Of a DNA stretch of 40,348 bases, positions 6,384-14,982 are shown in pieces. Each line of letters opens with the position of its first letter. The stretch's first letter is position 1. The stretch covers positions 1 to 40,348 of the forward strand of contig CAJTLS010000023.1 of NCBI GenBank assembly GCA_910577295.1, given 5' to 3'. Under the pieces are notes generated by a model. It ran no database searches and was not told where the DNA came from. It was given only the letters and a program-made list of their open reading frames with translations. This stretch comes from an uncultured Eubacterium sp. (GTDB taxonomy: Bacteria > Bacillota > Clostridia > Lachnospirales > Lachnospiraceae). The translations under genes were made by a program, and so were the position numbers.

Positions 6384-9008
6384 CTACTTCTGCGCAATCG
6401 CTGCCTGTGCTGCTGCCAGTCTTGCAATCGGCACACGGAATGGAGAACAGGATACATAATCAAGGCCAATCTTATTGCAGAATTCTACAGAAGACGGGTC
6501 TCCACCATGCTCACCACAGATTCCACAGTGAAGTGTGCTATTAGCCGGTTTGCCAAGCTTAAGAGCTGTCTCCATAAGCTTGCCAACACCATCCTGATCC
6601 AGTTTTGCAAATGGGTCATTCTCGAAAATCTTAGCGTCATAGTAAGCATCTAAGAACTTGCCGGCATCATCACGTGAGAAACCAAATGTCATCTGCGTAA
6701 GGTCATTTGTACCGAAGCAGAAGAAGTCAGCTTCTTTCGCAATTTCATCAGCCGTCAACGCAGCACGAGGAATCTCAATCATCGTACCAACCTCATAAGA
6801 GAGTTCGATACCTGCTGCCTTAATTTCTGCATCAGCAGTCTCAACGACAAACTTCTTAACATATTTTAACTCTTTTACATCGCCAATCAACGGAATCATA
6901 ATTTCAGGTTTTACATCCCAATCAGCATGAGCTTTTTTCACTTCGATAGCTGCACGGATTACAGCTTTCGTCTGCATCTTAGCAATTTCCGGATAAGTTA
7001 CCGCAAGACGGCATCCACGATGACCCATCATCGGGTTGAACTCGTGAAGAGAAGCAATGATTGCTTTGATATCCTCTACGGATTTGCCCTGTGCATCGGC
7101 AAGTTTCTTAATATCAGCCTCGTCCGTAGGAACGAATTCATGCAAAGGCGGATCTAAGAAACGAATGGTAACCGGATTTCCTTCCAAAGCTTCATACAAT
7201 GCCTTGAAGTCTCCCTGCTGATAAGGAAGAATTTTGTCAAGAGCAGCTTCGCGCTCTTCTACTGTATCTGCACAAATCATCTCGCGGAATGCTGCAATTC
7301 TGTCTTCCTCAAAGAACATATGCTCAGTACGGCAAAGTCCGATACCTTCTGCGCCCAATTCACGAGCTTTTTTAGCATCGGCAGGCGTATCTGCATTCGT
7401 ACGAACTTTCATGGTACGGAACTTGTCTGCCCATCCCATAATCTGTCCGAACTCTCCTGCGATTGTAGCGTCTACTGTCTCAATAATGCCATCGTAAATA
7501 TTTCCGGTTGAACCGTCAATGGAAATGAAGTCTCCCTCATGATATTCTTTTCCGGCCAACGTAAATTTCTTATTTGCCTCATCCATGTTGATATCTCCAC
7601 AACCGGATACACAGCATGTTCCCATACCACGGGCAACAACAGCTGCATGGGATGTCATACCGCCGCGAACGGTCAAGATACCCTGAGAAGCTTTCATTCC
7701 AGTAATATCTTCTGGAGATGTCTCAAGACGAACAAGTACTACCTTTTCACCACGGGCATTCCATGTCTCGGCATCTTCTGCTGTAAATACTATCTTACCG
7801 CAGGCAGCTCCCGGAGAAGCACCCAATGCTTTTGCAACAGGCGTAGCAGCTTTCAATGCTGCAGCATCAAACTGTGGATGAAGAAGAGTATCAAGATTAC
7901 GAGGGTCAATCATGGCAACTGCCTCTTCCTCTGTTCTCATTCCCTCTTCTACAAGGTCACAGGCAATCTTCAAAGCAGCCTGTGCAGTTCTCTTACCATT
8001 ACGGGTCTGAAGCATATAAAGCTTTTTATTCTCTACCGTAAATTCCATATCCTGCATATCTCTGTAGTGGTTCTCAAGGGTGGAGCAAACCTCTGTAAAC
8101 TGTGCAAATGCTTCCGGGAATTCCTTTTCCATCTGAGCAATCGGCATCGGTGTACGAACACCAGCAACTACGTCCTCGCCCTGTGCATTCTTCAAAAATT
8201 CACCCATCAGTTTCTTCTCACCGGTTGCCGGATCACGAGTAAAGGCAACACCAGTACCACAATCATCACCCATATTACCAAATGCCATCGACTGTACGTT
8301 AACCGCAGTACCCCATGAATAAGGAATGTCGTTATCACGACGATATACATTGGCACGAGGGTTGTCCCATGAACGGAACACCGCTTTGATAGCTCCCATC
8401 AACTGCTCTTTCGGATCATCCGGGAAGTCTTCGCCAATTTTAGCTTTGTACTCAGCTTTGAACTGGGAAGCAAGCTCTTTCAAATCATCTGCTGTCAAAT
8501 CGACATCCTGCTGAACACCTCGGTCAGCTTTCATTTTGTCAATCAATTCCTCAAAATATTTCTTTCCAACTTCCATTACTACATCGGAATACATCTGAAT
8601 AAAACGACGGTAGCAATCCCATGCCCAACGAGGATTGTTGGATTTCTCAGCAATAACATTTACCACGGTCTCATTCAAGCCAAGATTCAAAATTGTATCC
8701 ATCATACCTGGCATAGAAGCACGGGCGCCGGAACGTACGGATACAAGAAGTGGATTTTCTTTATCTCCGAATTTCTTACCTGTAATCTCTTCCATCTTAA
8801 CAATATACTCATTAATCTGTGTCTGGATTTCAGCATTAATCTCACGACCATCTTCATAGTACTGAGTACATGCTTCGGTTGTAATAGTGAAACCCTGAGG
8901 TACCGGAAGTCCCAAACTTGTCATCTCCGCAAGGTTTGCACCTTTACCACCAAGGAGTTCACGCATGTCAGCATTGCCTTCGCTGAACAAATAAACCCAT
9001 TTCGTCAT
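6384..9008 (-). CDS. ppdK: pyruvate, phosphate dikinase
   Basis: An 874-residue cytoplasmic enzyme that interconverts pyruvate + ATP + Pi with PEP + AMP + PPi, used in anaerobes for glycolytic PPi-linked flux or gluconeogenesis. The length equals that of the well-studied Clostridium symbiosum enzyme. The N-terminal ATP-grasp part starts with FSEGNADMRELLGGKGANLAEM and includes LQTRNGKRT (about 333-341). The swivelling domain carries the phosphorylated histidine in GGMTSHAAVVARG (His about 454). The C-terminal PEP/pyruvate barrel has GLCRTEHMFF, FGTNDLTQMTFGFSRDD and HCGICGEHGGD with the catalytic cysteine. ATG 9008 has AGGAGG about 8 nt upstream. It is monocistronic, with a strong terminator. 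A copy of its last codons lies at 3763-3791. Confidence 0.98.
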   Translation of the reverse strand: MTKWVYLFSEGNADMRELLGGKGANLAEMTSLGLPVPQGFTITTEACTQYYEDGREINAEIQTQINEYIVKMEEITGKKFGDKENPLLVSVRSGARASMPGMMDTILNLGLNETVVNVIAEKSNNPRWAWDCYRRFIQMYSDVVMEVGKKYFEELIDKMKADRGVQQDVDLTADDLKELASQFKAEYKAKIGEDFPDDPKEQLMGAIKAVFRSWDNPRANVYRRDNDIPYSWGTAVNVQSMAFGNMGDDCGTGVAFTRDPATGEKKLMGEFLKNAQGEDVVAGVRTPMPIAQMEKEFPEAFAQFTEVCSTLENHYRDMQDMEFTVENKKLYMLQTRNGKRTAQAALKIACDLVEEGMRTEEEAVAMIDPRNLDTLLHPQFDAAALKAATPVAKALGASPGAACGKIVFTAEDAETWNARGEKVVLVRLETSPEDITGMKASQGILTVRGGMTSHAAVVARGMGTCCVSGCGDINMDEANKKFTLAGKEYHEGDFISIDGSTGNIYDGIIETVDATIAGEFGQIMGWADKFRTMKVRTNADTPADAKKARELGAEGIGLCRTEHMFFEEDRIAAFREMICADTVEEREAALDKILPYQQGDFKALYEALEGNPVTIRFLDPPLHEFVPTDEADIKKLADAQGKSVEDIKAIIASLHEFNPMMGHRGCRLAVTYPEIAKMQTKAVIRAAIEVKKAHADWDVKPEIMIPLIGDVKELKYVKKFVVETADAEIKAAGIELSYEVGTMIEIPRAALTADEIAKEADFFCFGTNDLTQMTFGFSRDDAGKFLDAYYDAKIFENDPFAKLDQDGVGKLMETALKLGKPANSTLHCGICGEHGGDPSSVEFCNKIGLDYVSCSPFRVPIARLAAAQAAIAQK

Positions 9009-9117
9009 GTTAATTATTCCTCCTAATCAATAATAGTGTTTTGACGCAGGAACGGTTGTCCACATTTATGTCGTAAATGCACAACAACAACACAACTGTT
9101 CTGCAGTCGCTGTTCCC

Positions 9118-9123
9118 ATTGTA
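9118..9123 (-). promoter_or_regulatory. candidate -10 box of ppdK
   Basis: TACAAT on the minus strand, about 110 bp upstream of the ppdK start. No good -35 is visible 17 bp upstream, only a T-rich tract, so the site is tentative and implies a leader of about 100 nt. Confidence 0.3.
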
Positions 9124-9202
9124 ACATAAAAAAAAAGGGTAGAAAAGCCTTTTTTGCTAAATTTAGGAAAAAATTTTTAAACTTCCTTTTCCGATTTATT
9201 AT

Positions 9203-9232
9203 TTGACAATAAACTGTCTATTCCCCTATAAT
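9203..9232 (+). promoter_or_regulatory. consensus promoter of degV
   Basis: TTGACA (9203-9208), 18-bp spacer, TATAAT (9227-9232): both boxes match the housekeeping sigma consensus exactly. The expected transcription start is near 9240, leaving a short leader before ATG 9264. Confidence 0.85.
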
Positions 9233-9263
9233 TAAATATATAAAAATGTGCTGGAGGTACAAT

Positions 9264-10100
9264 ATGACACGTATTATCACAGATAGTCTGTGTGATTTAA
9301 CCATGGACTATGCCAAAGAAATAGACATAGACATTTTGCCATTAACCGTTCGTTTCGGAGAAACTGACTATACTTGTGGTATTGATTTAAAAAATGAAGA
9401 ATTTTATGAAAAATTAGAGAATGACCCTCATCACCCTTCGACAGCCGCCGTTAATCCGTATAAGTTCGAAGAACTTTTTCAAAAATACCGCGATGCGGGT
9501 GATGAAATTGTAGCCATTCTATTTTCTAAACATATGAGCGCCACCTTTCAGTCTGCGCAGATTGCTGCAGATAATATCAAATACGACAAACTATATTTAA
9601 TTGATTGCCAAAATGGCGCTATGGGACAGGCGCTTCTAATCGAAATTGCAGTCGCATTGCGCGATGAGGGAAAATCTGCTGCCGAGATTGCCGAAACGAT
9701 TACTTCCTTATTGCCAAAAACAATGACATATATCGTCGTTGACTCCTTAGAATATTTAAAACGGGGCGGGCGCATAAGTAAGAGCGCGGCCTTTCTTGGC
9801 AACCTGATAAAACTACACCCGGTTTTGCAAGTCGTAGCTGACGGCGCTAAACCAATTGATAAAGTAAAAGGGAAAAAATCTTGTAATACATGGTTCATAC
9901 ATAAATTACAAGAGACACCGGCCGATACAAATTATCCGATAGTCATCGGTCACTCAAATGCACCACAGCGCGCAGAAGCATTTCAGGAACAGCTTCGTGA
10001 AGCGGGTATAAAAAATAAAATGATTACTACTTGTATCGGCCCGGTAGTCGGTACACATATCGGCCCAAACAGCTTAGGTATCGGCTATATTGAAGCCTGA
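9264..10100 (+). CDS. DegV family fatty-acid-binding protein
   Basis: A 278-residue protein of the DegV/FakB-like family, which bind a fatty acid between two domains; some members (FakB) present it to the kinase FakA for phospholipid synthesis. Visible family marks are the N-terminal RIITDSLCDLTMDYAKE, DILPLTVRFG, HPSTAAVNP, SKHMSATFQSA, SLEYLKRGGRISK and the C-terminal GPVVGTHIGPNSLGIGY. ATG 9264 was chosen over an ATG at 9246 because GGAGG lies just before it and the upstream one almost coincides with the predicted transcription start. It is a single gene, convergent with the lipoprotein gene. Its ligand and any partner kinase are not in this window. Confidence 0.93.
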   Translation: MTRIITDSLCDLTMDYAKEIDIDILPLTVRFGETDYTCGIDLKNEEFYEKLENDPHHPSTAAVNPYKFEELFQKYRDAGDEIVAILFSKHMSATFQSAQIAADNIKYDKLYLIDCQNGAMGQALLIEIAVALRDEGKSAAEIAETITSLLPKTMTYIVVDSLEYLKRGGRISKSAAFLGNLIKLHPVLQVVADGAKPIDKVKGKKSCNTWFIHKLQETPADTNYPIVIGHSNAPQRAEAFQEQLREAGIKNKMITTCIGPVVGTHIGPNSLGIGYIEA

Positions 10101-10113
10101 ACTACCCCGCAGA

Positions 10114-10167
10114 CTAATGTATGGTGTCATTCACTTTAAACTAAATGCGAGTGATACCGTACATTAG
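10114..10167. terminator. long hairpin between convergent genes
   Basis: 10114-10132 can pair with 10149-10167 over 19 positions including three G-U pairs, and the outer eight pairs are perfect. It lies between degV and the convergent lipoprotein gene and includes that gene's stop codon. Neither side has a clear T-run, so its terminator role is likely but not certain. Confidence 0.55.
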
Positions 10168-11156
10168 CAACACTTAACCCTTTTCAGTCCATGCACTTTA
10201 ATTTTATTGTTTTCCGTCATAAGTCCTTTTTTGTATACCGTATCCACACTATCCGGGATACGGATGTCCTCTCCATTTAAGGAATATGCGAAATACAACG
10301 TTTTTCCATCTTTCGAATACAGCCATCCATACTGGTCGCTGCGGTAATTTTTGTTGTTATCAGCAACGTCATATCCCATCCTGCGCGCGCCGTCTTCCCA
10401 TACAACTGCACCCACCGCAATGTGGCGCACCGTTTCCGGCACTTTTAATCTCCCCTGAATCAGGTCTACAAAATGTTTCTCAAGATAGCGGATTCCTTCC
10501 GGCAGCCCCTCCGGTATTCTCCCCCAATCACCAAGCGCATGTTCGTGAATTTCCCGTATCGAAGACGGAATATTATTGGCATTGGCGCCTTGCAGCGCAT
10601 ATTTTTCCAATACTTCAACGCAGTTGCCGAGTTCCACAGTCAGCCAGCCTCCATGCCCAATATCAAAGGCATGCTGACATATAAGCGTCACCGAATCCGG
10701 CACTTTCACATTCATCTTACAGTGATACTTTGTGCACTCATAAAAGGCTTTCTCTTCTACATATTCCCGCCCCTCTTCTAATACTACTTCCAGAGGACCG
10801 CACCCATAAAACGCCTCCTTTTCTATCTTTACATGGGCCGGAATCGATAACTTCTGCGTTTTCAGCAAGCCAATCGGCTTCTCACGAAATTTTTGCGGAA
10901 GCTGAAAAGCTCTGCTGGCAATAACCCGAACCTCCTCCGGCAGGACAATTTCCCCCATCTCGGAATAATCCCCCAGATACCGCAGCAAAACACCATTTTT
11001 AACCTCAAAATAATTGCTTCCGGCAAAGGTCATCTGAACAACCGCTGCCGGCTGCACCGTTTCCGTGTTCCCTCCCGATTGTACGGTCTCCCCGCAGCCG
11101 CTCAAAACAAGCGCGGCAAAAAGCGGCGGTAATAATAATTTTCTACTTCCCTCCAT
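10164..11156 (-). CDS. LRR (BspA-like) lipoprotein
   Basis: A 330-residue secreted lipoprotein. A basic start (MEGSRK) is followed by a hydrophobic segment ending in a lipobox, LVLSGC (Cys-21), then a low-complexity spacer. The rest resembles LRR_5/BspA-type leucine-rich repeats: GDYSEMGEIVLPEEVRVIA, then recurring VP-x-SV, -AF-, -I-x-x-A segments such as PDSVTLICQHAF and PSSIREIHEHAL. Such proteins are surface-exposed and may bind host or polysaccharide ligands; the ligand is unknown. ATG 11156 has GGGAGG 9 nt upstream. It follows the C39-like gene on the same strand but is separated from it by terminators. Confidence 0.85.
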   Translation of the reverse strand: MEGSRKLLLPPLFAALVLSGCGETVQSGGNTETVQPAAVVQMTFAGSNYFEVKNGVLLRYLGDYSEMGEIVLPEEVRVIASRAFQLPQKFREKPIGLLKTQKLSIPAHVKIEKEAFYGCGPLEVVLEEGREYVEEKAFYECTKYHCKMNVKVPDSVTLICQHAFDIGHGGWLTVELGNCVEVLEKYALQGANANNIPSSIREIHEHALGDWGRIPEGLPEGIRYLEKHFVDLIQGRLKVPETVRHIAVGAVVWEDGARRMGYDVADNNKNYRSDQYGWLYSKDGKTLYFAYSLNGEDIRIPDSVDTVYKKGLMTENNKIKVHGLKRVKCC

Positions 11157-11219
11157 AACGCATTACCTCCCATCTCATGTCCTATATCTATAACACGAAT
11201 GGAAGAGGGAAATTGTTGC

Positions 11220-11249
11220 AAAAAAAACGGCGGCTGAGAAGCGCGCCGT
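11220..11249 (-). terminator. terminator hairpin, copy 1
   Basis: AACGGCG (11225-11231) pairs with CGCCGTT (11243-11249) around GCTGAGAAGCG. On the minus strand it is followed by a run of T, so it terminates transcription from the C39-like gene. The 25-bp core is repeated exactly at 11307-11331. Confidence 0.75.
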
Positions 11250-11250
11250 T

Positions 11251-11273
11251 CCGAAAAACACTTGGTGTTTTTC
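11251..11273. repeat. 10-bp perfect hairpin
   Basis: CGAAAAACAC (11251-11260), a TTG loop, GTGTTTTTCG (11264-11273). It lies between the two copies of the repeated terminator hairpin. Confidence 0.65.
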
Positions 11274-11302
11274 GCTCCGCACAAAATGAATCTTCCCACA
11301 AG

Positions 11303-11335
11303 ATAAAACGGCGGCTGAGAAGCGCGCCGTTTTAT
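11303..11335. terminator. terminator hairpin, copy 2
   Basis: ATAAAACGGCG (11303-11313) pairs perfectly with CGCCGTTTTAT (11325-11335). The stop codon of the C39-like gene is within the stem. It shares an identical 25-bp core with copy 1. Confidence 0.75.
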
Positions 11336-12156
11336 TGCCATCGCTTTGGCAGTATACAATTACCGCCAAAGCGCTTATGTTTCCACTGATCGCCTGCGGC
11401 GTCAAAGGATGTTACCGCCAAATACTGCCAGCGATTGGATGTCTTTAATGATTTGTAAATCTTTTTCAACGCTACCCATTGCCGGTTGTGGGAGGGGTTG
11501 CCGGAATCCGTGAGAAAAATCCGGTCAGTCTTCGCATCATAATGAAAAATCGTCACATAATGCCCTGCTGTATCTTTCCAATAACAATCACTATTATAAC
11601 TGCTGACTACAACAATACATGCTATGGAATTCTGTACCTGCTTTTGAAATTCCATATAACTACTTGGTTTTCGCCACACATCCGAAGTAAATCCGGTTTT
11701 TTTCAATGTCGCTTTCATATATCCCCAGTCGATGGCTCCTCCACCGCCGTATCCGGAAACTTTTTTTGCGTACCCATACATATCTATCGGCGAACATTTC
11801 CCACCTGAAAATGTCGTATAAATATTTGCCATACAGCACAGACCGCATCCGAAGCTGCCAAACTTTCCTCCGTCATAGTATTCGTCGCCCCACTCGCCAG
11901 CCCATTCCAGACCTTTCTTCCATGATTTAGGCCCTTGCAAAAACGCCGCTACCGTCTCTGTCGGGTCAGGCGCAGGCGTCGCGGCAGGCGCGGGCGTCGC
12001 TGTCGGAGCAGGCGATATTGTCGGCTTTGGCTCCGTTGATGCCTCTCTCGAATTTACCGGAAAAAACTGGTTCAAAAGAACAGCCAACGCCAGCATAGCA
12101 ATACTGAGCATGGCAATAATTATCATCTGCTTTTTAGAATACTGATGATTTTTCAT
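11332..12156 (-). CDS. membrane-anchored C39-like cysteine peptidase
   Basis: A 274-residue protein. It has one N-terminal membrane segment (residues about 11-30, QMIIIAMLSIAMLALAVLL), a Pro/Thr/Ala-rich spacer (about 41-68) and a C-terminal peptidase_C39_2-like papain-fold domain. The likely nucleophile is the Cys in GSFGCGLCCMAN (about 104), the His is in AGHYVTIFHYD (about 199), and the Asp/Asn is in LTDSGNP. It is probably a cell-surface protease or peptidoglycan-associated hydrolase; the substrate is not known. ATG 12156 has GGAGG 6 nt upstream, and the longer frame to 12186 lacks a ribosome site. It lies downstream of glyS on the same strand, with no clear promoter of its own. Confidence 0.8.
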   Translation of the reverse strand: MKNHQYSKKQMIIIAMLSIAMLALAVLLNQFFPVNSREASTEPKPTISPAPTATPAPAATPAPDPTETVAAFLQGPKSWKKGLEWAGEWGDEYYDGGKFGSFGCGLCCMANIYTTFSGGKCSPIDMYGYAKKVSGYGGGGAIDWGYMKATLKKTGFTSDVWRKPSSYMEFQKQVQNSIACIVVVSSYNSDCYWKDTAGHYVTIFHYDAKTDRIFLTDSGNPSHNRQWVALKKIYKSLKTSNRWQYLAVTSFDAAGDQWKHKRFGGNCILPKRWQ

Positions 12157-12228
12157 TTCACCCTCCATTCCGAAGCGTTTACGCAACGGGGCGATGTAAA
12201 ATTCATGTTTGCATCAATACCTTTTCCC

Positions 12229-12246
12229 AGCCTGACACGTCAGGCT
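12229..12246. repeat. 8-bp stem hairpin after glyS
   Basis: AGCCTGAC-AC-GTCAGGCT, immediately beyond the glyS stop codon. No T-run follows in the minus direction, so termination may be partial and the C39-like gene could be read through from glyS. Confidence 0.55.
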
Positions 12247-12251
12247 ATTCG

Positions 12252-13640
12252 TCAAAAAGTGAATTTATCTTCGAAATAAGCTCGCAACTCACTTATCTTT
12301 ATTCTCTCCTGCTCCATTGTATCACGGTCACGTACCGTAACCATACCATCCTCTTCTGAATCGAAATCATATGTCACACAATAAGGCGTACCAATCTCAT
12401 CCTGCCGACGGTAACGTTTTCCTATATTTCCGCGGTCATCATATTCACAATTGTAATACCCGCTCAGTTCCTCATATACTTTTTCTGCACTTTCGTTCAA
12501 CTTTTTGGAAAGTGGAAGCACGCCGATTTTTACAGGCGCCAAAGCAGGATGAAAATGCAGCACGGTTCGCACGTCACCCTCGCCGATTTCCTCTTCGTCA
12601 TACGCGCTGCACAGAAACGCCAGTGTCACACGGTCGGCCCCCAGAGACGGCTCGATAACATACGGAATATACTTTTCTTTTCTCTCATCATCAAAGTAAC
12701 TCATGTCTTCACCGGATGTATTCTGGTGCTGTGTCAAATCATAATCCGTGCGGTCGGCAATTCCCCAAAGTTCTCCCCAGCCAAATGGGAACAGAAATTC
12801 GATGTCACTCGTCGCCTTGCTGTAAAATGACAATTCTTCTTTATCATGGTCGCGGACGCGCATCTCTTCTTCCTTGATACCGAGTTTCTGCAGCCAATTG
12901 ATACAAAAATCTTTCCAGTATTGGAACCATTCTAAATCCGTATCCGGAACACAGAAAAACTCAAGTTCCATCTGCTCAAACTCACGAGTACGGAAAGTAA
13001 AATTGCCCGGTGTTATTTCATTGCGGAATGATTTCCCAATCTGACCAATTCCAAATGGTACTTTCTTACGCGACGTTCTCTGCACATTTTTAAAATTAAC
13101 AAAGATACCCTGCGCCGTCTCCGGACGCAGATAAACCGTATTCTTCGCATCCTCGGTAACTCCCTGAAATGTCTTAAACATCAGGTTAAACTGGCGAATC
13201 TCCGTAAAATTGTGTTTCCCACAGCTTGGACAGCAAATCTGATTGTCTGCGATAAAACTCTCCATCTTCTCTTTATCCCAGCCATCCACGGAGCCATCCA
13301 GTTCCAAATCATTCTTGCCCGCATACTCCTCAATCAACTGGTCGGCGCGAAAACGCTCATGACACTCCTTACAATCCATAAGCGGGTCCGAAAAACCGCC
13401 TAAGTGTCCCGATGCAACCCAAGTCTGTGGATTCATAAGGATTGCACAATCTACTCCAACATTATATTTATTTTCCTGAATGAACTTCTGCCACCATGCT
13501 TTTTTTACGTTATTCTTTAATTCGACGCCAAGATTCCCATAATCCCATGTATTCGCAAGACCTCCGTATATTTCAGAACCCGGATAGATGAAACCACGGT
13601 TTTTAGCCAACGCTACCACTTTCTCCATTGTCTTTTCCAT
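12252..13640 (-). CDS. glyS: glycyl-tRNA synthetase, single-chain dimeric type
   Basis: A 462-residue class II aminoacyl-tRNA synthetase that charges tRNA-Gly. It is the alpha2 (eukaryote/Firmicutes) type, not the alpha2beta2 GlyQ/GlyS type. Landmarks: the N-terminal GFIYPGSEIYGGLANTWDYG, a zinc-like cysteine set (MDCKECH and CCPSCGKHNF), motif 2 in FRNEITPGNFTFRTREF, motif 3 in GADRVTLAFL, and a C-terminal anticodon-binding domain from about residue 370. ATG 13640 has GGAGG about 10 nt upstream. There is no T-box leader: the leader is only about 30 nt. It lies downstream of the LytTR/LiaF-like pair and the recO-era group, but has its own promoter. Confidence 0.97.
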   Translation of the reverse strand: MEKTMEKVVALAKNRGFIYPGSEIYGGLANTWDYGNLGVELKNNVKKAWWQKFIQENKYNVGVDCAILMNPQTWVASGHLGGFSDPLMDCKECHERFRADQLIEEYAGKNDLELDGSVDGWDKEKMESFIADNQICCPSCGKHNFTEIRQFNLMFKTFQGVTEDAKNTVYLRPETAQGIFVNFKNVQRTSRKKVPFGIGQIGKSFRNEITPGNFTFRTREFEQMELEFFCVPDTDLEWFQYWKDFCINWLQKLGIKEEEMRVRDHDKEELSFYSKATSDIEFLFPFGWGELWGIADRTDYDLTQHQNTSGEDMSYFDDERKEKYIPYVIEPSLGADRVTLAFLCSAYDEEEIGEGDVRTVLHFHPALAPVKIGVLPLSKKLNESAEKVYEELSGYYNCEYDDRGNIGKRYRRQDEIGTPYCVTYDFDSEEDGMVTVRDRDTMEQERIKISELRAYFEDKFTF

Positions 13641-13677
13641 CTTCTATTATCCTCCAATGATTTGATTCATTTCCCTC

Positions 13678-13706
13678 ATTGTACTATTTTAGATAGCGTT
13701 TTGCAA
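13678..13706 (-). promoter_or_regulatory. glyS promoter
   Basis: On the minus strand: TTGCAA (13706-13701), 17-bp spacer, TACAAT (13683-13678), about 38 bp before the glyS start. Each box differs from consensus at one position. Confidence 0.75.
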
Positions 13707-13739
13707 GAAAATAATAATTTAGAAGAAACGGCGTTTCTG

Positions 13740-14477
13740 TTAAACATATATAATCGTAATACCGCCGAAAGAATTATTCCCCTCAAGTGTGAGCGTTCCC
13801 GTCAACTCGCCGGTATGTTTATTTTCCTCATTGACAGCTCCAAAGCTGGAAGAAACATGGTTAATCACCTGCCAGTTATGCGGTACATACAACTGAACGC
13901 CGGAGAAATTGACGTCTACATTCACTGTTACATTTCCCGATGGTATCTGCGCATGGTCAAAATACACTTCTGCTGCGCCAAACGAAGCCTCTATGTTCAC
14001 GGTCTGTAAGTTCGTAGACGTGATATAGCGGATTATGGAACTAAAAGAAACACGGAGTGACACAAATTCACCCTCCACGCTTTCCCTTTCAGCGTCGTCT
14101 TTCTCTTGCCAGCTTTCCGTGTCATATGCGGATATTTTCTTATGATGATTCGTATACCAATGCCGATGCTTTTTCCGAAAACGTCCAAACAACAAATGAA
14201 GTCCAATCGTTCCAAGTAAGGCAACAAGAAGTATCGTCCACGGGGTAATCGCAGTAATCCCTAACTGCTTATCGTACATAATCCCGATAAACGCCAGCGA
14301 GAACAAAATTCCTCCAAAATTCAGATTAGGGATACTGCTTATGAACACGGCCAGACAGACAACCGTAAAAATAAGCGTAAACGGCCCCATTTTCGGTAAA
14401 TATCCCATTTGGCTTACAACAAGATACGCTGCTGCCAGTATAAGAAAACTGCCCCAAAAATAATTTCTTTTCATCAT
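13740..14477 (-). CDS. LiaF-like membrane protein (cell-wall stress response family)
   Basis: A 245-residue membrane protein. The N-terminal 100 residues hold about four hydrophobic segments (YFWGSFLILAAAYLVVS, GPFTLIFTVVCLAVFI, FGGILFSLAFIGIMY, PWTILLVALLGTIGLHLLF). After a basic, charged linker comes a beta-rich domain of the LiaF/DUF2154 'cell wall-active antibiotics response' type, with NIEASFGAAEVYF, VDVNFSGVQLYVPHNW, SSSFGAVNE and NNSFGGITIIYV repeats. LiaF inhibits an envelope-stress sensor in Bacillus. Here the partner is a LytTR regulator, with a 4-base ATGA overlap, so this protein likely modulates or is controlled by it. Its loss of a histidine-kinase neighbour is notable. Confidence 0.85.
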   Translation of the reverse strand: MMKRNYFWGSFLILAAAYLVVSQMGYLPKMGPFTLIFTVVCLAVFISSIPNLNFGGILFSLAFIGIMYDKQLGITAITPWTILLVALLGTIGLHLLFGRFRKKHRHWYTNHHKKISAYDTESWQEKDDAERESVEGEFVSLRVSFSSIIRYITSTNLQTVNIEASFGAAEVYFDHAQIPSGNVTVNVDVNFSGVQLYVPHNWQVINHVSSSFGAVNEENKHTGELTGTLTLEGNNSFGGITIIYV

Positions 14478-14935
14478 CTCATCCTCATTTCTGTTAGTTT
14501 CTCTTTTAATAGTTTCATGTAAAACCGAGATACAAAAACTTTCTTGTGTGTCCCCAAAAAGGCTGCTTCACTGGTTGTAGAAAAATTGCTTTTACTAAGA
14601 GAATATACCTGCTTTACATTAATTATCGCCGACTTGGAAATCCTCAGAAAATATCCCGGCAGCAACTCTTCCAATTCATACAAACGAAACTTAACATAAT
14701 AAACGTCATTTCTTGTATGAGCTTGAATGCCGCTGCTCTCTGTCTGAAAAAACAGAATATCCTCAAGAGCAATATAGTACTCTGTCTCTTCTTTATATAG
14801 TACCAGACTTTGCTTCTCTGCCGTAACAGACGAAACTGCATTTTGAATACGCGCGATTTCATCGCTCAGGGAATGGCATCGGATTACAATCTCATCCTCT
14901 GCCTGCTCCTCTATCAATTCAATCCGTATCTTCAT
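14474..14935 (-). CDS. LytTR-family DNA-binding regulator
   Basis: A 153-residue protein. Residues about 1-45 are an N-terminal helical region without a receiver-domain aspartate pocket. Residues about 50-150 are a LytTR DNA-binding domain (YYIALEDILFFQTESSGIQ, RLYELEELLPGYFLRISKSA, INVKQVYSLS). It is a one-component regulator of the type often paired with a small membrane protein. ATG 14935 was chosen over 14965 because AAGGAAGG lies upstream of it. It is transcribed with the LiaF-like gene. Upstream are a promoter (14983-15011) and direct repeats (15022-15053) in the position expected for LytTR activator binding. Confidence 0.88.
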   Translation of the reverse strand: MKIRIELIEEQAEDEIVIRCHSLSDEIARIQNAVSSVTAEKQSLVLYKEETEYYIALEDILFFQTESSGIQAHTRNDVYYVKFRLYELEELLPGYFLRISKSAIINVKQVYSLSKSNFSTTSEAAFLGTHKKVFVSRFYMKLLKEKLTEMRMR

Positions 14936-14982
14936 ATTTCCTGCCTTCCTTTTGGCTCCTATCACCCTCTTGTGACAAAATC

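Noticed and set aside
7539..8318. 259-codon plus-strand reading frame
   Set aside because: Lies wholly antisense to ppdK; its composition is that of a reverse-frame shadow and it has no ribosome site.
9009..9117. Riboswitch or structured leader of ppdK
   Set aside because: No known fold or strong pairing was found in the leader.
13641..13739. T-box leader before glyS
   Set aside because: The predicted leader is only about 30 nt; there is no room for stem I, the specifier or an antiterminator.
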